From Acidobacteriota bacterium (GTDB lineage: Bacteria > Acidobacteriota > Terriglobia > Terriglobales > SCQP01), in assembly GCA_021818955.1 (NCBI GenBank), contig JAKASR010000008.1, positions 54,720 through 118,719 of the forward strand: a stretch of 64,000 bases of DNA. The letters run 5' to 3'. The notes under the pieces were generated by a model. The model ran no database searches. It was not told where the DNA came from and saw only the letters and a program-made list of their open reading frames with translations. A program made the translations under genes and the position numbers. Positions within the stretch are counted from its first letter, which is position 1, and each line of letters opens with the position of its first letter. Below, in pieces: positions 28,317 through 36,957 of this stretch.

Positions 28317-30065
28317 CTAACGCCAGTGGTGAAGCACGGCGGTATGGGGTGGCACGAGACGAAAGCTGAGCGTTTCATGGCCGCGGCGAATGGTGAAGCT
28401 GGCGGGGTGGTCATTGAAATTATCGGCCACGACGAAGCCTGGGGCGGGATAGAGCGCCACCCGGAGGGGAGCGTTGGTGCTCAGCCCAAAGCTAGCGAGC
28501 ACCGCCTGGCGCAGCACTGCCGGGCGGGGCGGCAGGGGCAGGGGCAAGGCCGGCTCGAGCCGCACGCGGGCGGCTCGCGAGTGGGGCAGCGATGCCGGGC
28601 GCAGCGCCGGCGGGGGAGTTGGCTTCAGACGCGCGGCGAGCAAGTCGGCATCGGGGACGATGATGACGGCTCCGCCGCCATAAGGCCGGGATTGCGGCAG
28701 CAAAGCGGCTGTAGCTACCGCGCCGGGATGAGCGGGAATACCCAGGGCCGCGCGTTCCAGGCGGGTGAAACCGGGCAAGCGTGGATCGCCGGCCAACTCT
28801 TTGGCCAGGCGGGAGGTGAGGATGGCGGTATGGCCGGCGGCGAGAAAAGCTTTCAGCTCGGGCACGAATTGCGCATCGCGCAGCCCGTAGGTGGCGAACA
28901 TCGCCATCGGCGCCGATTGCGGAAATTGCGGCACCATTTTCACCGGAATGCCCAGCATGCCGACATTGTCGTAGATATAGTCTTCGCCATCGTTGCCGCT
29001 GCTGACGGGCTTATAGGCCGGCAACTGGGTGAAGCGCGCGGCGCCGATTTGGCGGTCCATGCGCTCGATCGCCGGCTCGGCTTGTTCCAGCGCCAGCGCT
29101 TGCGGGCGGGAGTGGGAGACGAGCTCGCCATAGTGAAACAGCATCGCTTCCGGCAGGCGCGCCAGCATGGTTTGCCAGGCCTGGTCGAGGTAGATGGGCG
29201 GAGTAGTGCCGTAGGGGTCGAACCATCCGCCGCCGAGCTTGCCGGGAGCGATACGCTCAATCCAGCCGGGCAGCAGGGAAGCGCGATACTGCTGGGTGAC
29301 GCCCCAATGGCGGGAACGTGGGTCGCGGGTTTCGGTGCCAATCCAGGTACCGTCGAACAGGCGCGACTCGGCGCCGACGCGATAGCCGCGCTTCTGGAAC
29401 TCGTCGTACCATTGCGGATACTTGATCACCACCCGGACGCGGGGGTTGACGGCGTGCGCCGGGCCGAGCACGTCCTGGCGGGAGACGGCGAGCATCAGGT
29501 GGCGGCGGTACTGCGCCCAACTGATTAAGTGTCCAGGTTTGCTTAACCGGGCGCGGGCGGCGGCGCATTCGGAACAGGTGCAGTCGGTGAAAAAGAAATC
29601 GTCGATGAGGATGCGGGGAAAAATCGCCGCGGCCGAGCGGAAGATCTCGCGCAAATGCCGCCGGTTGGCGGGATGGGTATAGCAGGCGACGACCTTCCAT
29701 CCAGTTGAGGGCTTGCCCAGATCGGTGGTGGCCACCATACCGCCGGCGGCGATGCCGTGGCGCAGAAAGAAGGCGCGAGCCGAGCGCAGCAATGAATTCG
29801 AAACCTGATCGCCGTCGCGGAAAATTTCCAGATAGACCTGGCGGATATGCATGCGGCGGCAAAAGGCGAGCGCGGCGCCCCGGCCCGCCGGGGTGGTCAA
29901 ATATCGCTGCACGTCCTGCGCGGTAAACAGCGTGGACCAGCGCATCGGGCGCCAGGCGGCGGGCGGCGGAGCGAAGGACGCGGCTTGCGCACGAGCCGCG
30001 GGCACCAGCAGACAGGCGGTCAAGCAGATTCCTACAAGGAACGAAAGCCGGCAGCGTGGATTCAT
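28317..30065 (-). CDS. Exported TIM-barrel glycosidase-like protein, family not recognised
   Basis: Secreted protein of 582 aa of unknown function. A signal peptide (FLVGICLTACLLVPAARAQA) ends near residue 27. The core reads like a glycosidase barrel: VYLEIFRDGDQ, GMVATTDLG, then ILIDDFFFTDCTCSECAAAR, where the tandem Asp at a strand end plus a C-x-C-x2-C cluster is distinctive. A later stretch (MAMFATYGLRDAQFVPELKA) resembles the beta-galactosidase trimerisation/GATase-like domain, and a strand-rich C-terminus follows. I chose ATG 30065 because the signal peptide begins there. It lies between CapA-like and GH116 genes on the same strand. A GH family number cannot be given from sight. Confidence 0.6.
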   Translation of the reverse strand: MNPRCRLSFLVGICLTACLLVPAARAQAASFAPPPAAWRPMRWSTLFTAQDVQRYLTTPAGRGAALAFCRRMHIRQVYLEIFRDGDQVSNSLLRSARAFFLRHGIAAGGMVATTDLGKPSTGWKVVACYTHPANRRHLREIFRSAAAIFPRILIDDFFFTDCTCSECAAARARLSKPGHLISWAQYRRHLMLAVSRQDVLGPAHAVNPRVRVVIKYPQWYDEFQKRGYRVGAESRLFDGTWIGTETRDPRSRHWGVTQQYRASLLPGWIERIAPGKLGGGWFDPYGTTPPIYLDQAWQTMLARLPEAMLFHYGELVSHSRPQALALEQAEPAIERMDRQIGAARFTQLPAYKPVSSGNDGEDYIYDNVGMLGIPVKMVPQFPQSAPMAMFATYGLRDAQFVPELKAFLAAGHTAILTSRLAKELAGDPRLPGFTRLERAALGIPAHPGAVATAALLPQSRPYGGGAVIIVPDADLLAARLKPTPPPALRPASLPHSRAARVRLEPALPLPLPPRPAVLRQAVLASFGLSTNAPLRVALYPAPGFVVADNFNDHPASFTIRRGHETLSFRLVPPHTAVLHHWR

Positions 30066-30070
30066 GAGGG

Positions 30071-30277
30071 CTATTGTAGTTTCAGAGCAGGTGGAATTAA
30101 AAAATCGCATCGCACTCCTTTGGCTTTACTCAGGCGCAGATCCAAAGGCGCCAGGGGCAGCCGCAAGTTTTCCGCCAGCGCTACATGGCAGGCGTCGTTC
30201 CCCTGCAGCGCCGCCCGCGAAGCCAAGCGGTCGCGCGCCTGCTTGGGAACATGGCGTTTGGTAATCTGTACGTCCAT
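30071..30277 (-). pseudogene. Fused relic of a FitAB/VapBC toxin-antitoxin locus
   Basis: A 68-codon frame that starts like a FitA-type ribbon-helix-helix antitoxin (VQITKRHVPKQARDRLASRA, then ALQG) and from about residue 30 continues like the C-terminal end of a PIN-domain toxin (VALAENLRLPLAPLDLRLSK, then AKGVRC). The missing parts, roughly the last two thirds of the antitoxin and the first two thirds of the toxin (some 430-450 bp by normal family lengths), appear removed by one deletion that joined the two genes in frame. All N-terminal acidic residues of the PIN active site are gone, so toxin activity is not expected. The DNA-binding strand of the antitoxin and an adjacent palindrome remain. 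Confidence 0.7.
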
Positions 30278-30280
30278 GCA

Positions 30281-30310
30281 TGCATAATGCCAGCAATGCG
30301 GCATTATGCA
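30281..30310. promoter_or_regulatory. Perfect inverted repeat, probable antitoxin operator
   Basis: TGCATAATGCC at 30281-30291 and its exact reverse complement GGCATTATGCA at 30300-30310, spaced by 8 bases, stand immediately upstream of the antitoxin-like start at 30277. This is the expected place and form of an autoregulatory operator for a ribbon-helix-helix antitoxin. Confidence 0.65.
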
Positions 30311-30358
30311 ATCACCAGGGGATTTCAGCCCGCAAGCGCGTGCTGAACCGCCGAGCTT

Positions 30359-32854
30359 TTACTTTTTCGCCAGCCGGCGGGCGTACTGCATGGCCCAGAT
30401 GGCGCCCGGACGCATGTACATGGAGGCGCGGAAATTGCCGCTGCGGTCGTAGGCTTCGGGCGTCCGGAACCAATAGCCGCGGTGGTAAACCACGTTATAG
30501 ACGCCCTGAGCCGTGGCAAAACCGCGGCGGGGCATGCCTTCTGCGATGTAGAACGAGGCCAGGCCGAGCGCCACGCCGGTCCAAACCTCTCCGGTCTGCT
30601 CGTTGCCGGTGACCACCGTGCCTTGAGGCGTCATACCATTGACCGCGCTCATCGTGCCATGGGCAAAATCCATGACATTGAGGCGATAAATTTGGCGCAG
30701 CGCGGAATCGGCATCCGTTTTCGGCACCAGCCGGCCCAACCCGGTCAGGTCGGCGTACCACTGTCCGGCCAACTGGTCGGCCATGACATCGTGGCGATAG
30801 GGGCTGCCGGTATCGTAATTGAAATATTTGCCGTTCCAGAGGTGACGGATAAAGTTCGATTGCGCTTTGGCGTACCATGCCTGGTATTTGCGTTCCGCGG
30901 TGGGATCGTTTAGCAGGGCGGCAATTTGCACTGCCGCCTTGAGCGAGGCCAGCCAGAGGCTGCCGCAATAGGCGCTATCGCCGCGCATCGGCCAGACGTC
31001 GTAAGTCTGGTCGGGGATGCCGGCATTTTGCGGAATGCCATCGCCGGCGGTATCGAAGCGGGTGAGGTAATCGAGCGCCTGCCGGACCGCCGGCCAGGTG
31101 CGCCGCAGAAAGGCGGTGTCGCGCGGGTCATGCGGACTTAAATCGTAGTCGCGCCAGACCTGCAGGACGAACTTGGTATTGAGGTCTTTCCAGACGTTCA
31201 CATCCTGCCAGTTATAGGCATTGACCGCCAGCAGCGGATTTTCCATAGGTGCGCCGAGATCGTGCGGCAGTGCGCCGGCGTTTTTGCGGGGAGCGAGCTT
31301 ATGGCTCCAGCCGATGCGGCGGATTTCACTCAACTGTTGCGGCACGGTGGCGGCGAAGTCGAGCATTTCGGTGCGCTCCAGGCGCGGCCACCAGCGCAGC
31401 AGCGGAAAGGAGCCGTAGAAGCGCACATCGAGGGTGGAATAATACGGGTAATCGAAACATTCCAGCCAGGTGAATTTATCGCGCACGCCCTGGGCTGGCC
31501 GCGGCCGGCCCAGGCGGCCGTCTTCCCAAAACGTGCCGCCGTCGGCAAGATCATACATTTCGTTGAACAGCATGCCGCGATACCAAGCGGGGGCGGAGTG
31601 GTCGGCGACGTAGGGCGCCTGCCAGCGGTCGATAGCGCGGCTCCAGGCGGCATCGCGCTGCAGGCCATGGCGGGCAATCCGCCAGGCATGCGTGCCGGAA
31701 CGGCCGAAAAAGCGGGTGTAGCGCCGGTACCAGGCCTGGCCTTGTCCGAAACGCGCCAGCGGCAGGTCCCAGGCGAGCACCATGGGAATGACGCGGGTTT
31801 GGCCGGGGGCGAGCGTGACGGTGATTGCCAGCGCGCCGGCAAGCGGGCCGCCGGCGGAACTGCGCCGGACATTCACGTTATCGAGCCGGCCCGATTGGCT
31901 GAAGGTCTGCCATACCGCCGCGCCATCGCCCCTGGCAGCATAAGTGGCATGGGTGGAGACGGCGACGCCGGCCTGCGCCAGCGCGGCGATGACGAATTGT
32001 CCGTCCCAATCCTGAGTAACTCCGCCAGTGCGATGGCGGTCGAAGACGATGCCGGTCATGGTAGCCGCGCCCAGACGGGCGCTCCGGACGCGGTCGAAAT
32101 TATCCATATTATTGGCTGCGGCGAAGCCATGATCCCAGCCGCGAAACCAGCCAACCATATTGGTCCAGGAAAACAGGATGCCGATGGTGACCGGCTTGGA
32201 ATGCGGATTATGCAGCGTCCAGTTATAAAGCGCGACGGGATAGCTGGTCGAGCGATAGTTGTCGGGCAGGACCGGCGAAAACTGCTCGACGGTGGCTTCG
32301 ACGGCCAAGCCGGGAGCGCGATAGGTAAACCAGGATTTGGGATAGAGCGCATGGTAGTTGCCCGCGCCTACCGGATAGTTCCACTTCCAGGCGGAGAGCG
32401 CGTGTTGGGGATGCCCGGTCCAGAGCGCCCGCGCCCAGGCCTTGCCACCGGCCTCGCGCGCATAGAGCGCGAACTGATTGGAGGGGACGACGACATATTT
32501 ATGCGCGCCGATCTTGAGGTGATAACGCGAAAAGGCGCCGTCGAAGCCGCGGCCGATGGTGCCCGCGCCAAAGCCGCCAACGGGCGCGCCATTGTTAAAG
32601 CCGTCGTCGATCATGGGCATATCCCGGCGCTTGGCGTGTCCGGGATGTTTAGGCGGCACGCCGATGCCGCGCGTCCAGGCAATGGCGGGGATTTTCGCCG
32701 GCTGCGGCATCGCTAGAGCCTGAGCTGTTTGTGCCGCCAGGCGCGGCGCCGTCAATAGGGCAACAATGGAAAATGCCAGCCCGAAGAACATGGTCAGATA
32801 AAGTTTTGGGGCAACGCGCAGATGCGGAGAAGCGGAGTCAGTAGAAAGTTTCAT
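30359..32854 (-). CDS. Exported GH116-family beta-glycosidase (GBA2-like)
   Basis: Secreted glycosidase of about 831 aa of the GH116 family (beta-glucosidase/beta-xylosidase/glucosylceramidase). A signal peptide (FFGLAFSIVALLTAPRLAAQ) follows the chosen start at ATG 32854. The N-terminal beta-sandwich has GGFGAGTIGRGFDGAFSRYH and SWTNMVGWFRGWD. The (alpha/alpha)6 domain carries the nucleophile candidate Glu465 in WLECFDYPYYSTLDVRFYGS and the acid/base region PDQTYDVW with Asp615 and Asp619, followed by SAYCGSLWLASLKA. All are hallmark GH116 blocks. Neighbours are exported carbohydrate-related genes on the same strand. Substrate could be a plant glucoside or xyloside. Confidence 0.88.
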   Translation of the reverse strand: MKLSTDSASPHLRVAPKLYLTMFFGLAFSIVALLTAPRLAAQTAQALAMPQPAKIPAIAWTRGIGVPPKHPGHAKRRDMPMIDDGFNNGAPVGGFGAGTIGRGFDGAFSRYHLKIGAHKYVVVPSNQFALYAREAGGKAWARALWTGHPQHALSAWKWNYPVGAGNYHALYPKSWFTYRAPGLAVEATVEQFSPVLPDNYRSTSYPVALYNWTLHNPHSKPVTIGILFSWTNMVGWFRGWDHGFAAANNMDNFDRVRSARLGAATMTGIVFDRHRTGGVTQDWDGQFVIAALAQAGVAVSTHATYAARGDGAAVWQTFSQSGRLDNVNVRRSSAGGPLAGALAITVTLAPGQTRVIPMVLAWDLPLARFGQGQAWYRRYTRFFGRSGTHAWRIARHGLQRDAAWSRAIDRWQAPYVADHSAPAWYRGMLFNEMYDLADGGTFWEDGRLGRPRPAQGVRDKFTWLECFDYPYYSTLDVRFYGSFPLLRWWPRLERTEMLDFAATVPQQLSEIRRIGWSHKLAPRKNAGALPHDLGAPMENPLLAVNAYNWQDVNVWKDLNTKFVLQVWRDYDLSPHDPRDTAFLRRTWPAVRQALDYLTRFDTAGDGIPQNAGIPDQTYDVWPMRGDSAYCGSLWLASLKAAVQIAALLNDPTAERKYQAWYAKAQSNFIRHLWNGKYFNYDTGSPYRHDVMADQLAGQWYADLTGLGRLVPKTDADSALRQIYRLNVMDFAHGTMSAVNGMTPQGTVVTGNEQTGEVWTGVALGLASFYIAEGMPRRGFATAQGVYNVVYHRGYWFRTPEAYDRSGNFRASMYMRPGAIWAMQYARRLAKK

Positions 32855-33155
32855 GGAATCACACGCAAAAACGTTCAAAGTCGAATAAAGCTGCATTTTA
32901 GCCGATTGAATGGCTCAAAGCTAAAAGCTATAAATTAAAAGCCAACTGCCTGCATGAAATTTTTCCTGGGCGAGAATTTATCGCTACTCTATACGCGTAT
33001 CAGCTATCAGCTGCCAGCCGCCAGCTGAAGGAAGCTGAAACCTAAAGGCATCAATGGAAAGCCTATCAAAATTGCACAGGCTTAGATGGAATGGATGCTA
33101 ATGTAATCGGCGCCAGAAGGCAAAAAGCGGTTACAATCCTTTCATTCCTACGATC
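32855..33155. other. 301-bp divergent intergenic region
   Basis: Promoter space between the GH116 gene (minus) and the esterase gene (plus). It is AT-richer than its surroundings. It contains one copy of a 45-bp imperfect repeat (33001-33045) but no open frame or RNA that I can support. Confidence 0.6.
33001..33045 (+). repeat. 45-bp imperfect direct repeat flanking the esterase, copy 1
   Basis: Matches 34741-34785 without gaps at about 35 of 45 positions. Shared cores include CTATCAGC, GCCAGC and AAGCTGAAA. It lies 110 bp before the esterase start. Confidence 0.6.
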
Positions 33156-34730
33156 ATGAAAAAACCATACAGGCTAAACCTACTACGCGGTTTTTGCGCG
33201 GTAATTTTCACCGCATCCGGGCTGGCGGCGAAGACGCCGACGCGTCCGATACGGATTGCGAGCGGGCGGGTGAGCGGCGAGCGGCTGGCGCACGGAGTGC
33301 GTTTTTTCGCCGGCATGCCTTTCGCCAAGCCGCCGGTGGGGCGGTTGCGCTGGCGTCCGCCGCAGCCGGCGGTGAGATGGCGCGGCGTGCGCGCGGCACG
33401 CCAGTTTGGGCATCCCTGCTATCAAAGCTTGCCGCCGCGCCGCATGGGGCCGTGGACGACGGTGTTCAATTCGCAACTTCCCCCCAGCGAAGATTGCCTG
33501 TATCTCAATCTTTGGACACCGGCGCATCGCCGTGGCCAAAAGCTGCCGGTCATGGTCTGGATTTACGGTGGCGGGTTTACTTCCGGGGCGGGCAGCGTCG
33601 CCATCTACAATGGCGCGCGGCTGGCCCGGCGCGGCGTCATCGTGGTCAATTTCAACTATCGCGTGGGGGTGTTTGGTTTTCTCGCCTATCCCGAACTGGC
33701 GCATGAATCGCCGCACCATAGCGCCGGCAATTATGGCTTGCTCGACCAGATCGCGGCGCTACGCTGGGTGCGGCGCAACATTGCCTCCTTCGGCGGCAAT
33801 CCGCGCCAGGTCACCATTTTTGGCCAATCCGCCGGCGCGGCCAGCGTGTGGCTGCTGATGCAATCGCCGCTGGCGCGGGGATTGTTCCAGCGCGCCATCA
33901 TCATGAGCGGTCCGGGCGCGCTGCCTTTTTCCGGCATGATGACGGCGCGCAATCAACTGCGGAAAGCCGAAGCCGCCGGCCGCCAATTCGCCGACTCGCT
34001 GGGGGCGCATTCGCTGGCCGGGCTGCGCCAGCTCACTCCCGCGCGCTTGCTGCAAGGCAAATCGCCGATCGGCTTTGCACCCATCGCCGACGGCTGGGTA
34101 TTGCGCAGCGGTTGGCCGCACGGGCGGGAAGTGCCGGTGATCAACGGCATGGTGGCCGACGATATCGGCATTGGCTGGTACGGCACCCAGCCGCCGCCGC
34201 CGCCTTCGCTGGCGCATTACAAAATGGTGTTGCGCCAAATCTGCGGAGCCAGCTACCGCCGCTGCCGGGGCTTGTATCCTGCCAGCAGCGATGCCCAGGC
34301 CGGCGCGGCGGTGCGCCGCGCCTTGCGCGACCGCGCCCGCGTCTCGCTGGCGCTCTGGGCGCGCCGACAACTACACCACAGCCCCCGGGTATATACCTAT
34401 TATTTCGACCACCTTCTGCCCTGGCCGCAGCATCCCGAATACGGTATTTTCCATTCTTCCGAGGTGCCTTACATCTTCGACAACTTGCGGCTGATGAAGC
34501 GTCCCTGGCAGCCGGAGGATCATGAATTGGCGCAGGCACTTGCCGGCTATTGGACGAACTTCGGCAAAAACGGGAACCCCAATCGCCGCGGGCTGCCGCG
34601 CTGGCCGGCGTTTCGCGCGCATCCGCTGAAGACCATGGAACTGGGCAAGCGGCTCGGGCCGATGCCGGTGGCGCCGCGGGCGCGGCTGGCGCTCTGGGAA
34701 AAGCTGCTGCGCCGCCCGCTGGGGTTTTAG
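33156..34730 (+). CDS. Exported type-B carboxylesterase
   Basis: Secreted serine esterase of 524 aa of the carboxylesterase/lipase type-B family. Signal peptide: residues 1-25 (LLRGFCAVIFTASGLAAK). The EDCLYLNLW block (112-120), the oxyanion loop YGGGFTSGAG (137-146) and the nucleophile elbow FGQSAGAAS with Ser225 are canonical. The acid residue of the triad usually lies in a DEG-type turn; here the turn reads VADDIGIG, so Asp may replace Glu. The His is probably in IFHSSEVPYIF. It is bracketed by a pair of 45-bp repeats and divergent from GH116. Substrate unknown; acetyl or feruloyl esters of polysaccharides are plausible. Confidence 0.9.
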   Translation: MKKPYRLNLLRGFCAVIFTASGLAAKTPTRPIRIASGRVSGERLAHGVRFFAGMPFAKPPVGRLRWRPPQPAVRWRGVRAARQFGHPCYQSLPPRRMGPWTTVFNSQLPPSEDCLYLNLWTPAHRRGQKLPVMVWIYGGGFTSGAGSVAIYNGARLARRGVIVVNFNYRVGVFGFLAYPELAHESPHHSAGNYGLLDQIAALRWVRRNIASFGGNPRQVTIFGQSAGAASVWLLMQSPLARGLFQRAIIMSGPGALPFSGMMTARNQLRKAEAAGRQFADSLGAHSLAGLRQLTPARLLQGKSPIGFAPIADGWVLRSGWPHGREVPVINGMVADDIGIGWYGTQPPPPPSLAHYKMVLRQICGASYRRCRGLYPASSDAQAGAAVRRALRDRARVSLALWARRQLHHSPRVYTYYFDHLLPWPQHPEYGIFHSSEVPYIFDNLRLMKRPWQPEDHELAQALAGYWTNFGKNGNPNRRGLPRWPAFRAHPLKTMELGKRLGPMPVAPRARLALWEKLLRRPLGF

Positions 34731-34740
34731 GAACTGAAAA

Positions 34741-34785
34741 CCACTATCAGCCGCCAGCAAGCAGCTAATGAAAGCTGAAATCTAA
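34741..34785 (+). repeat. 45-bp imperfect direct repeat flanking the esterase, copy 2
   Basis: Partner of 33001-33045, same orientation, starting 10 bp after the esterase stop codon. Confidence 0.6.
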
Positions 34786-34833
34786 CAATTCGCACGGAGA
34801 GCCGGCCGCAATTAACCGGTGTAAGCCGCTGGT

Positions 34834-36957
34834 TCAACGCGGGAGCGCGAAGGCAACATACACACCGCCCGAGGGGAGGTTGGAGTTCGCCGTCTCCCCG
34901 CCGCCGGCCGCAATCACGACATATTGACGGCCATGGACTTCGTAAGTTGCCGGCGTAGCATTGCCGGCAAAGGGCAGTGCCGCTTGCCAGAGCAGCTTGC
35001 CGGTTCGCTCATCGAAGGCGCGAAACTTATTATCGAAGCAGGTAGCCCCGATAAACAGCACTCCGCCGGCGGTGATCACCGGCCCGCCGTAATTCTCCGT
35101 GCCGGTGTTCTTCATGCCCGCAGCCGCGAGTTTCGGGTAATCACCAAAAGGAATCTTCCACAAATATTTTCCGGTGTTGAGATCGATCGCGCTCAACCTG
35201 CCCCAAGGTGGCCTGGAGGCCGGGTAACCCTGCGGATCTCGAAACCGGACATATCCGGTTAAGTAATACTTCCTGGCAGCGCTGACCGCGGGCGAGTACG
35301 GGCTATTGACCTTCTCATTTTTGCCGGCGGCCAAGTATTGGACGAGCGCGGAAAGTTGAGGTTGGGGAAGGCCGGAAAAGCCGGGCATCATTCTTCCTCC
35401 CTGCCGAATTCGCCGGCTAATTTGCGCCCGGCGGAGGCGATGCCCGATGCCGATGAGCGAAGGGTAACCCGGCGCGCCGGCCATATTCACGCCATGGCAA
35501 GAGGCGCAGTCTTTCTCATACAATCCGCGAGCGGTTCCTTCCAGGCGCGTATTCCTTTTCGCCAACTCCCCCGTCCAGGGCACGTTGTTGGAGTTGACAA
35601 CCAGCACTCCCGATTTCGGATCGATCGCCGGACCGCCCCATTCCGAGCCGCCGTCGAAGCCCGGAAAGACGACGGTGGGCCGGCCTACCCTAAAGGGCAC
35701 AAATTGACCGGCGCTGATGAAATTTGCGAACTGCCGCACGGCCCAGGCATGAGCCGCGGGAGTACGATTGGTCAGCATGGCCGCAGTTAGCTTCTGCGGG
35801 ACAAAGGGGGCAGGCTCGGCCGGCAGGCATTGCTCTCGCGCCGCCCGCTCTCCGGGAACGGTACTTGCCGGATAGGGGCGGCACTCCAGTGGAAACAGCG
35901 GCTTCCCATTCAAGCGATTGAACAAATAAACGAACCCCTGCTTGCTGGTCTGCGCTATCGCCGGAATTTCCCGGCCGTTACGCTTGACGGTGACCAGGGC
36001 GGGCGGCGCGGGAAAATCGCGGTCCCAGAGGTCATGGCGGACTGCTTGAAAATACCAGATCATCTTGCCGGTCTTCGCGTGCAAGGCGATCAGGCAGTCA
36101 GAAAAAAGAAGCCGGCCGTGTTCATTCGCCTTATAAAAATCCGGCGAAACCGAACCGGTGGGAACATAGAGAATGCCGCGTTTCGCATCAAGCGCGAACC
36201 CTCCCCAATTATTCGCCGCCCCGGCGAATTGCCAGGCGTTTTTCGGCCAAGTGTTATAGCCGAATTCCCCCGGATGGGGAATCGTATGGAATATCCAACG
36301 GAGCTTGCCGGTGCGAACATCGTAAGCGCGTATGTCGCCGGGAGCGCTCGGCAGGGTTTCCGGCTCCTCGCCGCCGACGATTAATAAATCTTTGTAAACG
36401 ATCGGCGGGGTGGTCAATGCAATCCAGACGGAGGCCGGCGGCCGGCCCAGATGCTCGCGGAGATCAATCCGGCCGCCAACGCCGAAGGCCGGAACCGGCT
36501 TGCCGGTAATCGCATTCAAGGCGTAAACGAAATTCTCCTGCCCGACGAAAATGCGGCGATCGTTGCCATGGGACCAATAAGCCAAGCCTCGATCCGCCTG
36601 AGTTCCATTGACGCCGGAATTAAATTTCCAGAGGAGCTTGCCGGTGGCGGCGTCGAGGGCAAAAACCCCCTGCGTCGGAGTCAGCCCATAAAGCACCCCG
36701 GCGACGATGAGCGGCGTCGTCTCCAGCCCATAACCACCCGGATGCTTTCTAGCCCCGGTGTTATACGTCCATGCAAGCTGGAGACGCCGCACATTCGATA
36801 CATTAATTTGTGTCAGTGGGGAATAGTGATCTTGAGCCGGCTCCCCGCCGTACCCCCACGTGGTACCTGAATCTCGATGCCGCGTCCGGCTGCAAGCGGC
36901 GGCAAATGCCAGAGCCAGCAGGCACCCCATAAGTGCGGATATCTTCATAATTTTCAT
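34834..36957 (-). CDS. PQQ-dependent dehydrogenase (quinohaemoprotein) lipoprotein with an inserted cytochrome c domain
   Basis: Periplasmic quinoprotein of 707 aa. The N-terminal hydrophobic stretch ends in LAFAAAC (Cys22), a lipobox, so it is probably membrane-tethered. The propeller carries repeated tryptophan-docking-type motifs (LDAATGKLLWKF, YDVRTGKLRWIF, IDLNTGKYLWKI, FDERTGKLLWQA). A class-I haem c domain lies inside the propeller at about residues 475-555, with CASCHG at Cys484-His488 and MMPGF as probable axial Met. In most quinohaemoproteins the cytochrome is C-terminal; internal placement is known for a glucose/sugar-dehydrogenase-like branch. No PQQ biosynthesis gene is in the window. 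It could feed electrons to cytochromes such as the dihaem protein at 4.9 kb. Confidence 0.88.
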   Translation of the reverse strand: MKIMKISALMGCLLALAFAAACSRTRHRDSGTTWGYGGEPAQDHYSPLTQINVSNVRRLQLAWTYNTGARKHPGGYGLETTPLIVAGVLYGLTPTQGVFALDAATGKLLWKFNSGVNGTQADRGLAYWSHGNDRRIFVGQENFVYALNAITGKPVPAFGVGGRIDLREHLGRPPASVWIALTTPPIVYKDLLIVGGEEPETLPSAPGDIRAYDVRTGKLRWIFHTIPHPGEFGYNTWPKNAWQFAGAANNWGGFALDAKRGILYVPTGSVSPDFYKANEHGRLLFSDCLIALHAKTGKMIWYFQAVRHDLWDRDFPAPPALVTVKRNGREIPAIAQTSKQGFVYLFNRLNGKPLFPLECRPYPASTVPGERAAREQCLPAEPAPFVPQKLTAAMLTNRTPAAHAWAVRQFANFISAGQFVPFRVGRPTVVFPGFDGGSEWGGPAIDPKSGVLVVNSNNVPWTGELAKRNTRLEGTARGLYEKDCASCHGVNMAGAPGYPSLIGIGHRLRRAQISRRIRQGGRMMPGFSGLPQPQLSALVQYLAAGKNEKVNSPYSPAVSAARKYYLTGYVRFRDPQGYPASRPPWGRLSAIDLNTGKYLWKIPFGDYPKLAAAGMKNTGTENYGGPVITAGGVLFIGATCFDNKFRAFDERTGKLLWQAALPFAGNATPATYEVHGRQYVVIAAGGGETANSNLPSGGVYVAFALPR

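Noticed and set aside
31262..32716. 484-codon plus-strand open frame opposite the GH116 gene
   Set aside because: The minus-strand frame carries GH116 motifs; this one is compositional shadow.
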